A DNA stretch of 64,000 nucleotides from Pseudarthrobacter sulfonivorans (GCF_001484605.1 NZ_CP013747.1:558001-622000), one strand, 5' to 3'. Positions 19,364-29,104 are shown, counted from the stretch's first letter. A program made the numbers and translations. Notes: generated by a model not told the origin, from the sequence alone.

Positions 19364-20826
19364 AGCAGCTCGCTCCCTTCATCGGTGGGTTCCGTGGATT
19401 GTGGGGGTAATGCTATCCGATCGCCCAGGTGCCGCAGTCCAACGCTGTTGGACGACTTGAAAAGCACCAGGTCGCCGGGCTCAAGCTCGGCGTTCAGGAG
19501 CGCATAGGCGTCCTCGGCGGTTTCGGCAAAGACGCATTCGTCGCCCCAGGAACCCTCCTGGACGGCGGAAACGTAAAGTGCACGGGCTTCGCGGCCGACG
19601 ACGACCAGCCGGGAAATGTTCAGGCGGACCACTTGGGTGCCCACAACGGTGTGTTCACGGATCGAATCTGGTCCCAGTTCCAGCATGGCGCCCAGGACGG
19701 CCCAGGTGCGCCGTCCGCGGCCAAGGTCGGCCAGCGTGCGCAGGGCCGCCCGCATGGACTCCGGGTTGGCGTTGTAGGCGTCGTTGATGATGGTCACGCC
19801 GTCAGCACGTTCAGTGCGTTCCATCCGCCAACGGCTGGCTGCTGACTGTGTGCTCAGCGATGCGGCGATGTCCTTGCCGGACACTCCGGCCGCGTGCGCG
19901 GCCGCTGCTGCGGCGAGGAGGTTGCCGGTGTGGTGGGCGCCGATGAGGCGGCTGCTGACGTGCAGGCCTGTTTCGGCGCCGGGCAGGACGAGCTCGAATT
20001 CCGGGTTGCCCTCAGCGTTTGTGTCCGGATTCTCGGCCCGAACGGTCGCGTCAGGGCGTCCTTCGGCCGAGAAGCCCAGCACGGTGGCGCCGGTGCGGCT
20101 GCGCATGGCAGCGACACGGTCGTCGTCGAGGTTGATGACGGCGGTGCCGCCGGCGGCGAGGGCCTCCACCAGTTCGCCCTTGGCCTGGGCAATGTTGTCC
20201 ACGCCGCCGAACTCCCCGGCGTGGGCAGTGCCGATGCCGAGGACGACGCCGATGTCAGGCCTCACCATGTCGGCCAGGTAGCGGATGTGCCCGATCCCTG
20301 TGGCGCCCATCTCGATCACCAGGTACCGCGTTTGGGTGTCGGCGAGGAAGACGGTGAGCGGTACGCCCACCTCGCCGTTGTAGGACCCCTGCGGGGCAAC
20401 AGTGACGCCCTGCTGCGTGAGGATGCCGGCGAGGAGGTCCTTCGTGGTGGTCTTCCCGGCGGAACCGGTGATCCCGATGACGGTCAGGGGGTCGCCTGCG
20501 GCAGAACGGGCCAGGCGGATCCGACGAACCGCTTCGGCGGCCAGCGCACCCATGGCCAGCACGGCATCCTCTACTAGGACGGCCGGATAGTTGACGCCGT
20601 CCGGGCCCGTTACGGGGCGCTCGGCGAGGACCAGCACCGCACCGCGGCTGAAGGCGGCGGCAACGAAGTCGTGGCCATCAGCGTGCTCGCCAGGTTTCGC
20701 CACGTATAGCGACCCGGCGGCAGCCTCGCGCGAATCGGTGACCACCGAAAGGGGCGTGATCCCCGGATCGGCGTCCAGGCGTCCGTGTGTGATATCGGCG
20801 ATTTCCGCCGCAGTAAGTGCAATCAT
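19360..20826 (-). CDS. murF: UDP-MurNAc-tripeptide--D-Ala-D-Ala ligase
   Basis: A cytoplasmic ATP-dependent ligase of 488 residues that adds the D-Ala-D-Ala dipeptide, finishing the pentapeptide precursor. Motifs are the P-loop [59 protein letters not shown] and the central [20 protein letters not shown]. It starts seven bases after the murE stop and overlaps mraY by four bases. D-Ala-D-Ala ligase itself is not in the window. Confidence 0.97.
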   Translation of the reverse strand: MIALTAAEIADITHGRLDADPGITPLSVVTDSREAAAGSLYVAKPGEHADGHDFVAAAFSRGAVLVLAERPVTGPDGVNYPAVLVEDAVLAMGALAAEAVRRIRLARSAAGDPLTVIGITGSAGKTTTKDLLAGILTQQGVTVAPQGSYNGEVGVPLTVFLADTQTRYLVIEMGATGIGHIRYLADMVRPDIGVVLGIGTAHAGEFGGVDNIAQAKGELVEALAAGGTAVINLDDDRVAAMRSRTGATVLGFSAEGRPDATVRAENPDTNAEGNPEFELVLPGAETGLHVSSRLIGAHHTGNLLAAAAAAHAAGVSGKDIAASLSTQSAASRWRMERTERADGVTIINDAYNANPESMRAALRTLADLGRGRRTWAVLGAMLELGPDSIREHTVVGTQVVRLNISRLVVVGREARALYVSAVQEGSWGDECVFAETAEDAYALLNAELEPGDLVLFKSSNSVGLRHLGDRIALPPQSTEPTDEGSELL

Positions 20827-20832
20827 CTCGGT

Positions 20833-22473
20833 CTAGGACTCTATCCGGTCGTCTCGGAGAACGGTGAATCCCCTGGCTGTCAAGGCGTTCCGCAGTTCCA
20901 CACGGTCGTCCAGTGCAAGATTGACGCCCTTGACTTCCTGCCAGACCTCATGGCCGCGGCCGGCCACAAGAATGGTGTCGGCCGGACCGGCCAGTTCCAC
21001 GGCGCGCCGGATGGCGGCGTCGCGGGGATAAACCTCTTCGATGACACACTCCGGAGATTCCTGTTCGCTCGCTGACCGTGCGCCCGCCAGCACATCTGCC
21101 CTGATGGCCGCAGGGTCCTCGTCGTGGGGGTCGTCATCTGTGACGATGACGATGTCGGCCATCTTTGCGGCGACGGCGCCCATGGCGGGACGCTTGCCCT
21201 GGTCGCGCTGTCCGGTGGCTCCGAAAACGACGATCACCCGGGAGCCGGGCAGCGGCGACCTAACCGCTTCCAGTGCCCGTGCCAGGGCATCAGTGTTGTG
21301 GGCGAAGTCCACGACGGCCGCCGGTTCGTCGGAGACGAGCTGCATCCGTCCCGGTACCGCGACGGTGAAGGGGTCGTGGTGGTCCAGGGCGGCCTGCACG
21401 GTGGCGGCGTCCATCCCGCTGGCCATGACCATTACCGTGGCCAGCGCGGCGTTGGCCACGTTGAAAGTGCCCGGCAGGCCGGTGTGGACATTCAGGGTAA
21501 CGCCGTCGGGTCCCTGCAGGCTGAAGCCGGTACCCAGCCCACGCGCGGAGGTGGACGTTACGGTCCAGTCGGTGGGAGCTCCGCCGGGTGTCATCGAGAG
21601 GGTGGTGACCGGGATCCCTGCGGTGGCCGCAAGCCTGCGGCCCCATTCGTCGTCGACCGTCACCACAGCCCTAAGGGCACGGCCGGGCGTGAACAGCTCC
21701 GCCTTTGTGGCGAAGTAGTCCTCCATGGTGCCGTGCAGATCCAGATGGTCCTGCGTCAGGTTCGTGAAACCGGCAACGTCGAAGAGCACACCGTCCACCC
21801 GCTGGAAGGATACGGCGTGGGAGGAGACTTCCATGGACGCGGCGTCCAGTCCCCGTTCCCGCATGAGGGCGAGCAAGCCGTGGAGATCCGGTGACTCAGG
21901 CGTGGTCAGGAGGCTGGGAACCGGTTCTCCGCCGGCCAGGATTTCGATGGTTCCGATCAGGCCGGTCTGCTGCCCGAGCGCACTAAGCAAGGCGTTGATG
22001 AAGTACGTGGTGGTGGTCTTGCCGTTGGTTCCCGTCACACCATACAAGCGCGGCGTCCGCCCAGCTGCTGGCTGGCTCTGGTAGATCATGGCGGACAGCG
22101 GCCCCACCACGTTGCGCGGTCCGTCCACCACCAGGACGGGGACGGCGGTATCCGCAGACAGCGCGAGAAGGCGTGCGCCGGCGTGGTCGGTCAGGACTGC
22201 CACCGCTCCCCTGCCGACCGCCTGCGACACGAACTCTGCGCCATGGCGGGAAGCACCAGGCAGCGCCACATAGAGGTCGCCCTGCTCCACGGTTCGCGAG
22301 TTCAGTGAAATTCCCGTGACGCTGACGGCAGCGGAGGCGCCCGGGACCTGCACACCGATCGCGTCGCCGATCGTGTCCAGGCTGACGGCAGCAACTGCCG
22401 TAGGCCTGAACCGCGCGGGGGCCGGTTCCCCTGCCGGCCCCGCGTTGCTGGCTGATGCGTTCTGCTCTGACAA
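20833..22473 (-). CDS. murE: UDP-MurNAc-L-Ala-D-Glu ligase for the third peptide residue
   Basis: A cytoplasmic ligase of 546 residues that adds the diamino acid to the stem peptide. The P-loop is [40 protein letters not shown] and VVDFAHNTDALARALEAV are family blocks. The substrate-specificity site reads DDDPHDEDP where meso-DAP enzymes have DNPR. The missing Arg argues against DAP and fits the L-Lys wall known for Arthrobacter relatives. The start is an unusual TTG at 22473 with GGAG seven bases upstream. A 24-residue N-terminal extension precedes the usual fold. Confidence 0.96.
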   Translation of the reverse strand: MSEQNASASNAGPAGEPAPARFRPTAVAAVSLDTIGDAIGVQVPGASAAVSVTGISLNSRTVEQGDLYVALPGASRHGAEFVSQAVGRGAVAVLTDHAGARLLALSADTAVPVLVVDGPRNVVGPLSAMIYQSQPAAGRTPRLYGVTGTNGKTTTTYFINALLSALGQQTGLIGTIEILAGGEPVPSLLTTPESPDLHGLLALMRERGLDAASMEVSSHAVSFQRVDGVLFDVAGFTNLTQDHLDLHGTMEDYFATKAELFTPGRALRAVVTVDDEWGRRLAATAGIPVTTLSMTPGGAPTDWTVTSTSARGLGTGFSLQGPDGVTLNVHTGLPGTFNVANAALATVMVMASGMDAATVQAALDHHDPFTVAVPGRMQLVSDEPAAVVDFAHNTDALARALEAVRSPLPGSRVIVVFGATGQRDQGKRPAMGAVAAKMADIVIVTDDDPHDEDPAAIRADVLAGARSASEQESPECVIEEVYPRDAAIRRAVELAGPADTILVAGRGHEVWQEVKGVNLALDDRVELRNALTARGFTVLRDDRIES

Positions 22474-22562
22474 GGGAATCTCCGATGGTGGTGCTAGTGG
22501 ATCATGCCCGCGGGAGACTGCTTCCGCTGCGGGCGTGGGGGGAACTGCTGCCTGGCTTGATG

Positions 22563-24359
22563 CTACTTGGCGTACTGCGGCAGCCTGGCCGGTTCGCCCG
22601 TGGACGGCTGGACGTTGTAGGTGCGCAGTGCCTGGCTCATGACCGAACGGAACACGGGCCCCTGCGTAATGCCGTAGATATTGCCCTTGGGCCGCTGCAG
22701 CACCACCTCAACAATAAACCGGGGATCATCCATCGGTGCCATCCCCACAATTGAAGCGGTGTAGCCGCAGAACCCTGACTTCCCGTCGTCGCACGGCGAT
22801 TCAGAGGTACCGGTCTTTGCCCCCACCCGGTATCCGTCGATCGCGGCGTCCTTGATCTGGCCTTCGGTAACTGCGCTTTCCAGGATGTCCTGGACCTGCT
22901 GCGCGGTGCCGTCCGACACCACCTGGCGGGAAGGCTGCGGGGCGACTTTCTCCTCTGTTCCGTCCGGTGAAACGTACGCGTCAATCAGGCGCGGCTGGAG
23001 CATCACACCGTTGTTGGCGATCGTCTGGAAGGCTCGGACCGTCTGCAGGGTGGACTGCGATACGCCCTGCCCGAACAGCACCGTGTATTCCTGGCGGCCG
23101 TCCCACTGGTCCGCCGGTGTGAGAATGCCGGAGGCCGTAGCCGGCAATCCAATGTCCGGGGCTTCGCCGATGCCGAATTTCTTAAGCCAGTCGTACCGTT
23201 GTTCCTTGGTCAGCCGTGACCCGGCCGCCACGGTGCCGGTGTTCATTGACCAACCCAGGATTCCGGCGAGCGTGCGCTCTTCGGTGCCATGGGTAAAGGC
23301 GTCTGTGAAGGTCTGGCCGTCCACGGTGTACGACGGTCCGAGAGTGAACGTATCCAGGGGGCTGGATTTTCCTTCTTCAATCAAGGCCGCGGCCGTGATC
23401 ATCTTCTGTACCGAGCCGGGCTCATACGCTGCGGTCACGGAGCGCACGCCGCGGTCCTTGGCAGCCACCCGTCCGGGATCGTTCGGATCCGGGGCATTAG
23501 TGTCCGCCATCGCGACAATGTCACCGGTCTTGGCATCCATCACGGTGATGACACCCCACTCGGCGCCCTGTTTGTCTGACTGGCTCTGAATGGCCTGCTG
23601 GGCGAAATACTGGAGATCGGAATTGAGCGTGAGCTTGACGTCCTTGCCGTCCTCCGGCGGTGTCAGCTCATCCACGCCGACCGGAATCCGGAGACCGTCG
23701 GCACCGATCTCGAAGAGCCGCTTGCCGTCCTTCCCGCGCAGCAGCCTATCCTGCGTCTGCTCGATCCCCGCCTGGCCCGTGTTGCCGTCCTGGAGGAAGC
23801 CGATAATACCGCCGGCCACGGAACCGTTGGGGTACACGCGTTTGCTGACGCCCTCAGTGACGATGCCGGGAATACTGAGATCCGAGACCCTGAGCTCAAC
23901 GTCCGGCTTCAGGTCCTTAGCGACGATGTGGTACTTCGATTCGCCCGTCACGGCGTTCCTGAGTTCGTCAGCGTCCATGCCCAGGACAGCCGCGAGTTCG
24001 CTGATGCCCTGCTCCCGGCTGACTTCAACAAGTTTGTCCGCGCCCTCCTCCAGGCGCCAGAACTTCTCTGTCTTCGTGTTGGTGGTTTGGTCCACCACAA
24101 CGTTGTAGCGGATCACACTGTTGGCCAGGACCGTCCCGTTGGCGCCAAGGATGCTGCCGCGTTCGGCGGGGAGGGAAGTCTCGCGCATCCGGTAATCGAG
24201 CGCAGCTGCGGCCATCCCGCCGACGTCGAGCCCTTGGACGAAAAAGAGCTTGCCGCCCACCACTAATAGCAGCGTCAGCATAATGCCCAGGCCGAGGCGC
24301 AGCCGCTTGGTGGCGTTAGGGGCCTTGCCGCTTTTTGCCTTGCCCGTCCTCTGCGCCAC
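22563..24359 (-). CDS. ftsI: Class B penicillin-binding protein FtsI/PBP3, septal transpeptidase
   Basis: A 598-residue bitopic enzyme that cross-links septal peptidoglycan with FtsW. After a basic N-terminus it has one membrane helix (LRLGLGIMLTLLLVVGGKLF), a pedestal domain (residues about 55-210) and the transpeptidase domain. The three active-site motifs are EPGSVQKM (SxxK), GWSMNTGT (SxN) and VGAKTGTSE (KTG). The GTG start at 24359 is preceded by AAGGGA at good spacing. It lies between the ftsL-like gene and murE, the usual actinobacterial position of pbpB. Confidence 0.98.
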   Translation of the reverse strand: MAQRTGKAKSGKAPNATKRLRLGLGIMLTLLLVVGGKLFFVQGLDVGGMAAAALDYRMRETSLPAERGSILGANGTVLANSVIRYNVVVDQTTNTKTEKFWRLEEGADKLVEVSREQGISELAAVLGMDADELRNAVTGESKYHIVAKDLKPDVELRVSDLSIPGIVTEGVSKRVYPNGSVAGGIIGFLQDGNTGQAGIEQTQDRLLRGKDGKRLFEIGADGLRIPVGVDELTPPEDGKDVKLTLNSDLQYFAQQAIQSQSDKQGAEWGVITVMDAKTGDIVAMADTNAPDPNDPGRVAAKDRGVRSVTAAYEPGSVQKMITAAALIEEGKSSPLDTFTLGPSYTVDGQTFTDAFTHGTEERTLAGILGWSMNTGTVAAGSRLTKEQRYDWLKKFGIGEAPDIGLPATASGILTPADQWDGRQEYTVLFGQGVSQSTLQTVRAFQTIANNGVMLQPRLIDAYVSPDGTEEKVAPQPSRQVVSDGTAQQVQDILESAVTEGQIKDAAIDGYRVGAKTGTSESPCDDGKSGFCGYTASIVGMAPMDDPRFIVEVVLQRPKGNIYGITQGPVFRSVMSQALRTYNVQPSTGEPARLPQYAK

Positions 24360-24421
24360 CGTGATTCCCTTGCTGCTCGCCTTGTTGCCTGTTTATTACC
24401 TGACTGGCTGTCCTTCAGCGG

Positions 24422-25117
24422 CTACCGGTTAGACCCGGGCACCTTCTGTTCGGGTGCTGGAACCGAACCGCCGTGGAGCTCCACGGCACGCGCCGGTGGT
24501 GCGGGCGCTTCAGCCGGCGATGCTGCAGCGGCAGGTGCCGCTGCACGGTCCGGTGCAGGGGCCGCAGCAGGGGCCGGTTCCTCGCCAGCCGGTTTACGGT
24601 TCCTCAGCGCCTCCCACTTCGTTGCCGGGGGAACCACGGTGAGCACTCCCTCTACGGCTGGAGCAGGGATAACCGATCCAGCCGCGCCACCCTTCACCGC
24701 CGGAGTTGCCTTGCCCGTGACGGCAAGGGTGGAGAGGTCGATCTGGCCTTTGACGGTCGAAGCCACCATGCCCAGGTCTGAGGCCTTTGCCGCCAGGTTC
24801 TGGGGCGCCTCGAAGTTTTGGACCTGCTGTGTCAGGTCCTGGTTCTGCTTGGTCAGAGTGCTTTGCTTACCCCTCAGTTCCACCAGCTGGTACTGGGAGG
24901 TAGAGACAGAGATGTTCAGGACCAGCACGGCTACGAGCGCAACAGCAAGCAGGGCGAAACACATCACCACAAACGGCGCACGGCGCTTCTTGGGGGCGGA
25001 ACGCACCACAGACAGGGGTGTGCGTTCCCTGCGGCCGGTGCCAGAAGGAAGCGACCTGATCGCCGGGGCGCTACTGCCGGAGACGACCGGAAAGTTCTTG
25101 ACGGCGGCAGTGCTCAT
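24422..25117 (-). CDS. ftsL: FtsL-like divisome protein with a long Ala/Pro-rich tail
   Basis: A 231-residue bitopic protein. A basic cytoplasmic N-terminus of about 50 residues precedes one helix ([20 protein letters not shown]) and a short extracytoplasmic coiled coil ([20 protein letters not shown] and on), the arrangement of FtsL, which forms a complex with FtsQ and an FtsB-like protein to activate FtsW/FtsI. The last 90 or so residues are low-complexity Ala/Pro with several APAAAP-type repeats, so it is about twice the usual FtsL length. The start overlaps the rsmH stop by four bases. Equivalent to Rv2164c by position. Confidence 0.88.
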   Translation of the reverse strand: MSTAAVKNFPVVSGSSAPAIRSLPSGTGRRERTPLSVVRSAPKKRRAPFVVMCFALLAVALVAVLVLNISVSTSQYQLVELRGKQSTLTKQNQDLTQQVQNFEAPQNLAAKASDLGMVASTVKGQIDLSTLAVTGKATPAVKGGAAGSVIPAPAVEGVLTVVPPATKWEALRNRKPAGEEPAPAAAPAPDRAAAPAAAASPAEAPAPPARAVELHGGSVPAPEQKVPGSNR

Positions 25118-26106
25118 GCTTCTCTCCTGGCTCTGATACGTTCCACGGCCCGCAGCCTGGCGGAGGCTGCGCGCGGATTTTCTGCAATCTCGACGGCGGT
25201 GGGTACCTCGGTGCCCTTGGTCAGGGTTTTGAGGAACGCCTTGTGTTCCTCAAGCTCCACCGGAAATCCGAGCGGCGCGGAGGATTTGGAGCCAGCCTGG
25301 AAAACTGATTTGACGATTTTGTCCTCGAGGGAGTGGTAAGACATCACCACAATGCGTCCGCCCAGGGCCGTTGCTGCCACGGCGGCCGGAACAGCGCGCT
25401 CCAGCACGTCGAGTTCCTCGTTCACTTCAATGCGCAGTGCCTGGAACGTCCGTTTGGCCGGGTGGCCGCCCGATTTGGCGGCTGCCGCCGGCACCACGGA
25501 GCGGATCTGTTCCACGAGTTCCCCGGTGGTGGCGAAAGGCTTAACTGTCCTCGCCGCGACAATCCTGTTGGCGATCCGGCCGGCGAACTTCTCCTCGCCC
25601 CACTTCCGGATGATCCTGACGAGATCCTCTTCGCTGTAGTTGTTGACCACATCTGCTGCGGTCTGGCCGCGGCTGATGTCCATCCGCATGTCCAGCGGGG
25701 CGTCAAAGGAATAGGCGAAGCCTCGCTCACGCTCGTCCAGCTGCAGGGATGAAACGCCCAGGTCCATCAGGATGCCATGAACCTGTGCCACGCCCAGGTC
25801 TTCGAGGACGTCGGCGATTTCGTCGTAGACGGCGTGGACCAGGTCAGTCCGGGAAGCGAAAGGCGCCAGCCGCTCCCCTGCCAGTGCCAGGGCTTCCTCA
25901 TCACGGTCGATGCCGATCAGGTGCAGATCCGGGAAACGCTCCAGCATGGCTTCGGAGTGGCCGCCCATGCCGAGGGTCGCGTCAATCGCGATGGGGGTCT
26001 CACCTCGGAGGCGGGCCGCTTCGAAGCCGGGGGCCAACAAATTGATGCACCGGTCCTTGAGGACCGGCACATGGCGTTCGGACGTTGGCTTCGGGTCATC
26101 GTTCAT
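25114..26106 (-). CDS. rsmH: 16S rRNA (cytosine-1402-N4) methyltransferase
   Basis: A SAM-dependent methyltransferase of about 330 residues (formerly MraW) that modifies C1402 in the ribosomal P site. The N-terminus reads [19 protein letters not shown], followed by the SAM loop [60 protein letters not shown] and [14 protein letters not shown]. The ATG at 26106 has AAGGA nine bases upstream; the open frame upstream to 26247 looks non-coding and Pro/Ser-rich. It is the second gene of the cluster after mraZ. Confidence 0.97.
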   Translation of the reverse strand: MNDDPKPTSERHVPVLKDRCINLLAPGFEAARLRGETPIAIDATLGMGGHSEAMLERFPDLHLIGIDRDEEALALAGERLAPFASRTDLVHAVYDEIADVLEDLGVAQVHGILMDLGVSSLQLDERERGFAYSFDAPLDMRMDISRGQTAADVVNNYSEEDLVRIIRKWGEEKFAGRIANRIVAARTVKPFATTGELVEQIRSVVPAAAAKSGGHPAKRTFQALRIEVNEELDVLERAVPAAVAATALGGRIVVMSYHSLEDKIVKSVFQAGSKSSAPLGFPVELEEHKAFLKTLTKGTEVPTAVEIAENPRAASARLRAVERIRARREA

Positions 26107-26274
26107 GCCTTCGTCCTTTCCTGCCGTGGGTGTTGGTGGTGCTGCTTCTTGAGCCAGATCCCCATCCGCGCCTATCGTCCGGCCGGCCTGGCTCCGGGGA
26201 AGTGAGCCAGGTTGACTGTTCGATGGGCGGCTGGAGATCTCGTTCAAGAAGCGTCCGCCGGGCCGTTCAGGTGA

Positions 26275-26703
26275 TCACAGGATCCCCGGAATGGCGTCGT
26301 CGGTTTCGGAGAAGGCGGTTTCCTTCTCCGCGAGGTACTCGTTCCAGGCCTGGGCATCCCAGATCTCGGCCCGGGTTCCTGCACCGATAACGGCCAGTTC
26401 CCTGCCGAGGCCTGCGTACTCCCGGAGCGCGGCCGGAATGGTTATGCGCCCCTGCTTGTCAGGTACCTCGTCCGAGGCTCCAGAGAGAAAGACGCGGATA
26501 TAGTCCCGGGCCTGCTTGGAGGAAATGGGCGCCTCCCGCATTTGCTCGTGGACACGTGCAAATTCCTGCTCACTGAAGACGTAGATGCAACGTTCCTGTC
26601 CCCTGGTGAGAACAAGCCCGCTGGCAAGCTCCTCACGGAACTTCGCAGGGAGGATAATTCGGCCCTTTTCGTCCAGACGTGGCGAGTGTGTGCCCAGAAA
26701 CAC
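26275..26703 (-). CDS. mraZ: MraZ, transcriptional regulator of the division cluster
   Basis: A 142-residue AbrB-like DNA-binding protein with two tandem SpoVT/AbrB half-domains. The first begins [20 protein letters not shown]; the second contains [20 protein letters not shown]. In other bacteria MraZ forms a ring and binds repeats upstream of its own operon, changing expression of the division cluster. The start is GTG at 26703 because the next residues FLGTH are invariant at the family N-terminus. Three matching boxes lie on the promoter at 26768-26793. It heads the cluster, 168 bases before rsmH. Confidence 0.97.
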   Translation of the reverse strand: MFLGTHSPRLDEKGRIILPAKFREELASGLVLTRGQERCIYVFSEQEFARVHEQMREAPISSKQARDYIRVFLSGASDEVPDKQGRITIPAALREYAGLGRELAVIGAGTRAEIWDAQAWNEYLAEKETAFSETDDAIPGIL

Positions 26704-26767
26704 TGGCCCACCGCCTGTCTGCCGTCAGGAACTGCACATCCCCTGTGTTGCAACTACCCTCTTATGT

Positions 26768-26793
26768 CCTCCACATTACTCCACTTTCCACCA
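26768..26793 (-). promoter_or_regulatory. Three MraZ-type boxes upstream of mraZ
   Basis: On the minus strand TGGTG, TGGAG and TGGAG occur at exact 10-base period, each separated by five bases. This is the geometry of known MraZ boxes (TGGGN with 5-base spacers). They overlap the -35 to -10 region, which would suit autoregulation. The third base group differs from the E. coli consensus. Confidence 0.6.
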
Positions 26794-26800
26794 CAGTCAA
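26773..26800 (-). promoter_or_regulatory. Promoter of the mraZ-led division cluster
   Basis: TTGACT (26800-26795) and TAATGT (26778-26773) are spaced by 16 bases on the minus strand. Initiation would fall near 26767, giving a leader of about 60 bases before the mraZ GTG. The only comparable signal in this gap, and it coincides with the MraZ-type boxes. Confidence 0.6.
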
Positions 26801-26912
26801 CGCAAATCAGGCCAATATTCCCCCATTTCAGGCCTTTGTCCCCCAAATGGCGCGGGAGCAGGCGGTGGATGGAAGTGGAGGGCCCGGCGCCGTTTCGGCG
26901 CGAACCATAACT

Positions 26913-26943
26913 GCCCGACGGCGGCGCCTGGCCGCCGTCGGGC
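26913..26943. repeat. GC-rich hairpin in the mraZ upstream region
   Basis: Perfect 13-base arms (GCCCGACGGCGGC and complement) with loop GCCTG. It could be a degraded or Rho-assisted terminator separating the DUF3040 gene from the mraZ promoter; no T-run supports an intrinsic terminator. Confidence 0.6.
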
Positions 26944-27052
26944 TCTCATCTGACGCCGGCGGCGGATCCACGGTCCCCGGGCTCCCCAACCACGTAGGAG
27001 TAGGTGCCGGTTTGAGCACTCAAACAGACCCCCGGCGCTACCTGCCTCCGGG

Positions 27053-27088
27053 TTAAAAGCAGAAGACCCGCCGGGGCGGGTCTTCTGC
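27053..27088 (-). terminator. Terminator after the DUF3040 gene
   Basis: A perfect 14-base stem (27059-27072 with 27075-27088) around a 2-base centre, followed on the minus strand by TTTTAA. It ends transcription about 80 bases after the DUF3040 stop and insulates the mraZ promoter. Confidence 0.85.
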
Positions 27089-27167
27089 TGCGGTCATCCT
27101 GACCGAGGGGAGGGAAATGGAGGACGGCACGGCCTATCGCCGTGGAACCGTTCCTGCAGGCGCTGCC

Positions 27168-27542
27168 TTAGGATTCGTCGCGGCGACGCTCGTCCCAGCG
27201 TTCTTCCAGGCTGGACATAAAGGAACTCCGGGGCTTCCCGGACTTACCAGTGCCAGGTGCGGAGCGCTGCTTGCCGCCGGACGCGTTACGCATTGTGGCG
27301 AAGTACACACCCGCGCCCATAACCACGAAGCCCAGGACACCCACGAAGATGTTCTGGACTGTAACGCCGACCAGGAGCAGGGCGATCCCCGCGAGGGCGC
27401 AGAGCACCCCAATCACGATGTGACGGGTGGACCACGTTCGCCCAGGGTCCGAACCCATGGAATTCGCGAACTTCGGATCGTCCTCGTGCAGCTGCTTCTC
27501 CAGCTGCTCCAGCAGCTTCTGTTCGTGCTCCGAGAGCGGCAT
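27168..27542 (-). CDS. DUF3040 membrane protein
   Basis: A 124-residue protein of the actinobacterial DUF3040 family (Rv2169c by position). The N-terminus MPLSEHEQKLLEQLEKQLHE and DPKFANSM define the family, followed by two helices at about residues 45-90 (HIVIGVLCALAGIALLLVGV and FVGVLGFVVMGAGVYFATM). A basic, Gly/Ser-rich cytoplasmic tail ends in ERWDERRRDES. A strong AAGGAGG site fixes the ATG at 27542. Function is unknown; its place beside the division cluster is conserved. It does not appear to share a transcript with mraZ. Confidence 0.9.
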   Translation of the reverse strand: MPLSEHEQKLLEQLEKQLHEDDPKFANSMGSDPGRTWSTRHIVIGVLCALAGIALLLVGVTVQNIFVGVLGFVVMGAGVYFATMRNASGGKQRSAPGTGKSGKPRSSFMSSLEERWDERRRDES

Positions 27543-27806
27543 CACGACCTCCTTAAGTAGGCCAACGTCCGGGCTGGTCCCATCCCGTACTACTGCTCCG
27601 ATAACGACCGACATGCCCGGGAGGTTCCCGCCCCGCCGACGATGGCGGAAGGCGAACACCGGCATGCGGGCCATTGGAACTGCAGCATGTCCAAGAAGTC
27701 CGGCAATAACTGAAAACTATGTACATATAAGGATAGTTTGTCGGGGGCCGTTCTGAAAGACGGCCATCACCTCCCTGAAACTCGCAGGCAAGGTGCCGGC
27801 GCCCTG

Positions 27807-29030
27807 CTAAGACCCGTTTCCGGAATCCAGCAGACTGGCGGGGAGGACGGATTTGCTTCCGAATTTCCGGCTTACCTCGTCCAGGGCTTGTTCTGCTGCC
27901 CGCCAGTTGTCATCCCGGCGGTCAAGGCTCAGCTGAAGGGACGTGTGGGCGGTGTCTTCGAGCTGCTCGGCCCGGATGCCAACAAGCCGCACGGTCATGG
28001 GACGGCTCCCCAATGATTCCAGGAGCTGGATGGCCACGGCATAAATCAGCTGGGCGCTGTCAACGGGTGTGTGCACAGTGCGGCTCCTGGTGATGGTGGA
28101 AAAGTCGGCGTAGCGGAGTTTCAACGCCACCGTCCGTGCCACCATCCCCGAACTCCGCAGCCGTCCTGCCGTCCGGTGGGAAAGCCGCAGCAATTCCCGG
28201 GCGATCAGCGCGTCATCGCCCGTGTCCACGGCGAACGTCTCCTCAGCCCCGATGCTCTTCTCGAGCCTCACGGGGGTCACGGGCCGCGGATCGATCCCCC
28301 ACGACAACCGGTACACGTGCTCACCGGTGGCACCCAGCATTTTCTTAAGGGAGGACACAGGCGTGGCCGCCACGTCCGCCACCGTCCGGATGCCCATCCG
28401 GGCAAGGACGTCCGTAGTCTTCGCGCCGATTCCCCACAAGGCCCCGACGGGCAGGCTGTGGAGGTAGGGCACTGTCTCGTCGGGTCCAATCAGCAACAGC
28501 CCGTTTGGTTTGCAACGCGTGGAAGCAATCTTGGCCACGAACTTACTGGCTGCAATGCCCACGGAGGCCGTAATGCCCAGTTCGGCAGCCACCCGGCGCC
28601 GGATCAATTCGCCGATGACGCGCGGGGGTCCCAACCGGCGGATGGCGCCGCCGACGTCCAGGAAGGCTTCGTCCACACTCAGTGGTTCCACGAGATCGGT
28701 GATGGACTCGAAGATTTCCATCAGCTGGGCGGAAACCTCGTAGTACAGCTTGTGGCGCGGTTCAATGATGACCGCTTTGGGGCACATCCTGGCCGCCACC
28801 AGCATGGGCATGGCGGACTTCACCCCGAACGCGCGTGCTTCATACGACGCCGAGAGGACCACTGAGCGGTCGGCGGGAAATCCAACGATCACCGGTTTGC
28901 CGCGGAGTTCCGGCCGCGTGCGAAGCTCGACGGAGACGAAGTAGGCGTCCATGTCCACGTGCATGATGCAGTTACGCCGGAGCTCACGAAGACCCGCTTC
29001 GGTGTACTGGTTGTTCCGCTCAGGCCCCAC
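27807..29030 (-). CDS. dinB: DNA polymerase IV (Y-family translesion polymerase)
   Basis: A 407-residue Y-family polymerase for synthesis past damaged bases. Catalytic acidic residues are in CIMHVDMDAYFVSVELRTRP and PLSVDEAFLDVGGAIRRLG. Thumb and little-finger domains follow (GIGAKTTDVLARMGIRTVAD, VRLEKSIGAEETFAVDTGDD). No clear C-terminal beta-clamp peptide could be assigned. The start is GTG at 29030; TACAAT (29043-29038) ends seven bases before it and there is no ribosome site, so the message is probably leaderless. No SOS box was recognised upstream. It diverges from the lipoprotein gene. Confidence 0.95.
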   Translation of the reverse strand: MGPERNNQYTEAGLRELRRNCIMHVDMDAYFVSVELRTRPELRGKPVIVGFPADRSVVLSASYEARAFGVKSAMPMLVAARMCPKAVIIEPRHKLYYEVSAQLMEIFESITDLVEPLSVDEAFLDVGGAIRRLGPPRVIGELIRRRVAAELGITASVGIAASKFVAKIASTRCKPNGLLLIGPDETVPYLHSLPVGALWGIGAKTTDVLARMGIRTVADVAATPVSSLKKMLGATGEHVYRLSWGIDPRPVTPVRLEKSIGAEETFAVDTGDDALIARELLRLSHRTAGRLRSSGMVARTVALKLRYADFSTITRSRTVHTPVDSAQLIYAVAIQLLESLGSRPMTVRLVGIRAEQLEDTAHTSLQLSLDRRDDNWRAAEQALDEVSRKFGSKSVLPASLLDSGNGS

Positions 29031-29043
29031 ACCGGCAATTGTA
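29031..29043 (-). promoter_or_regulatory. -10 box for a leaderless dinB transcript
   Basis: TACAAT at 29043-29038 on the minus strand, then seven bases to the GTG at 29030. The -35 region is poor. Same layout as upstream of dnaE, the PASTA kinase and aroG. Confidence 0.5.
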
Positions 29044-29104
29044 TCGGTTGGTACTGACTAAACTGGAGGCTGAATCCGGCATCAACACCAGGAGGACAGT
29101 CCCT

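Larger units (their letters stand above)
26704..27052. other. Gene-free stretch between mraZ and the DUF3040 gene
   Basis: This stretch holds the mraZ promoter and its boxes. Farther out is a GC-rich hairpin at 26913-26943 with 13-base arms and a 5-base loop but no T-run on either strand. Open frames here have no ribosome site or recognisable protein content, and I call no gene. Confidence 0.6.

Noticed and set aside
26679..27056. Possible small gene in the mraZ upstream gap
   Set aside because: Overlaps the mraZ promoter and a hairpin, has no ribosome site and no protein-like hydrophobic pattern.
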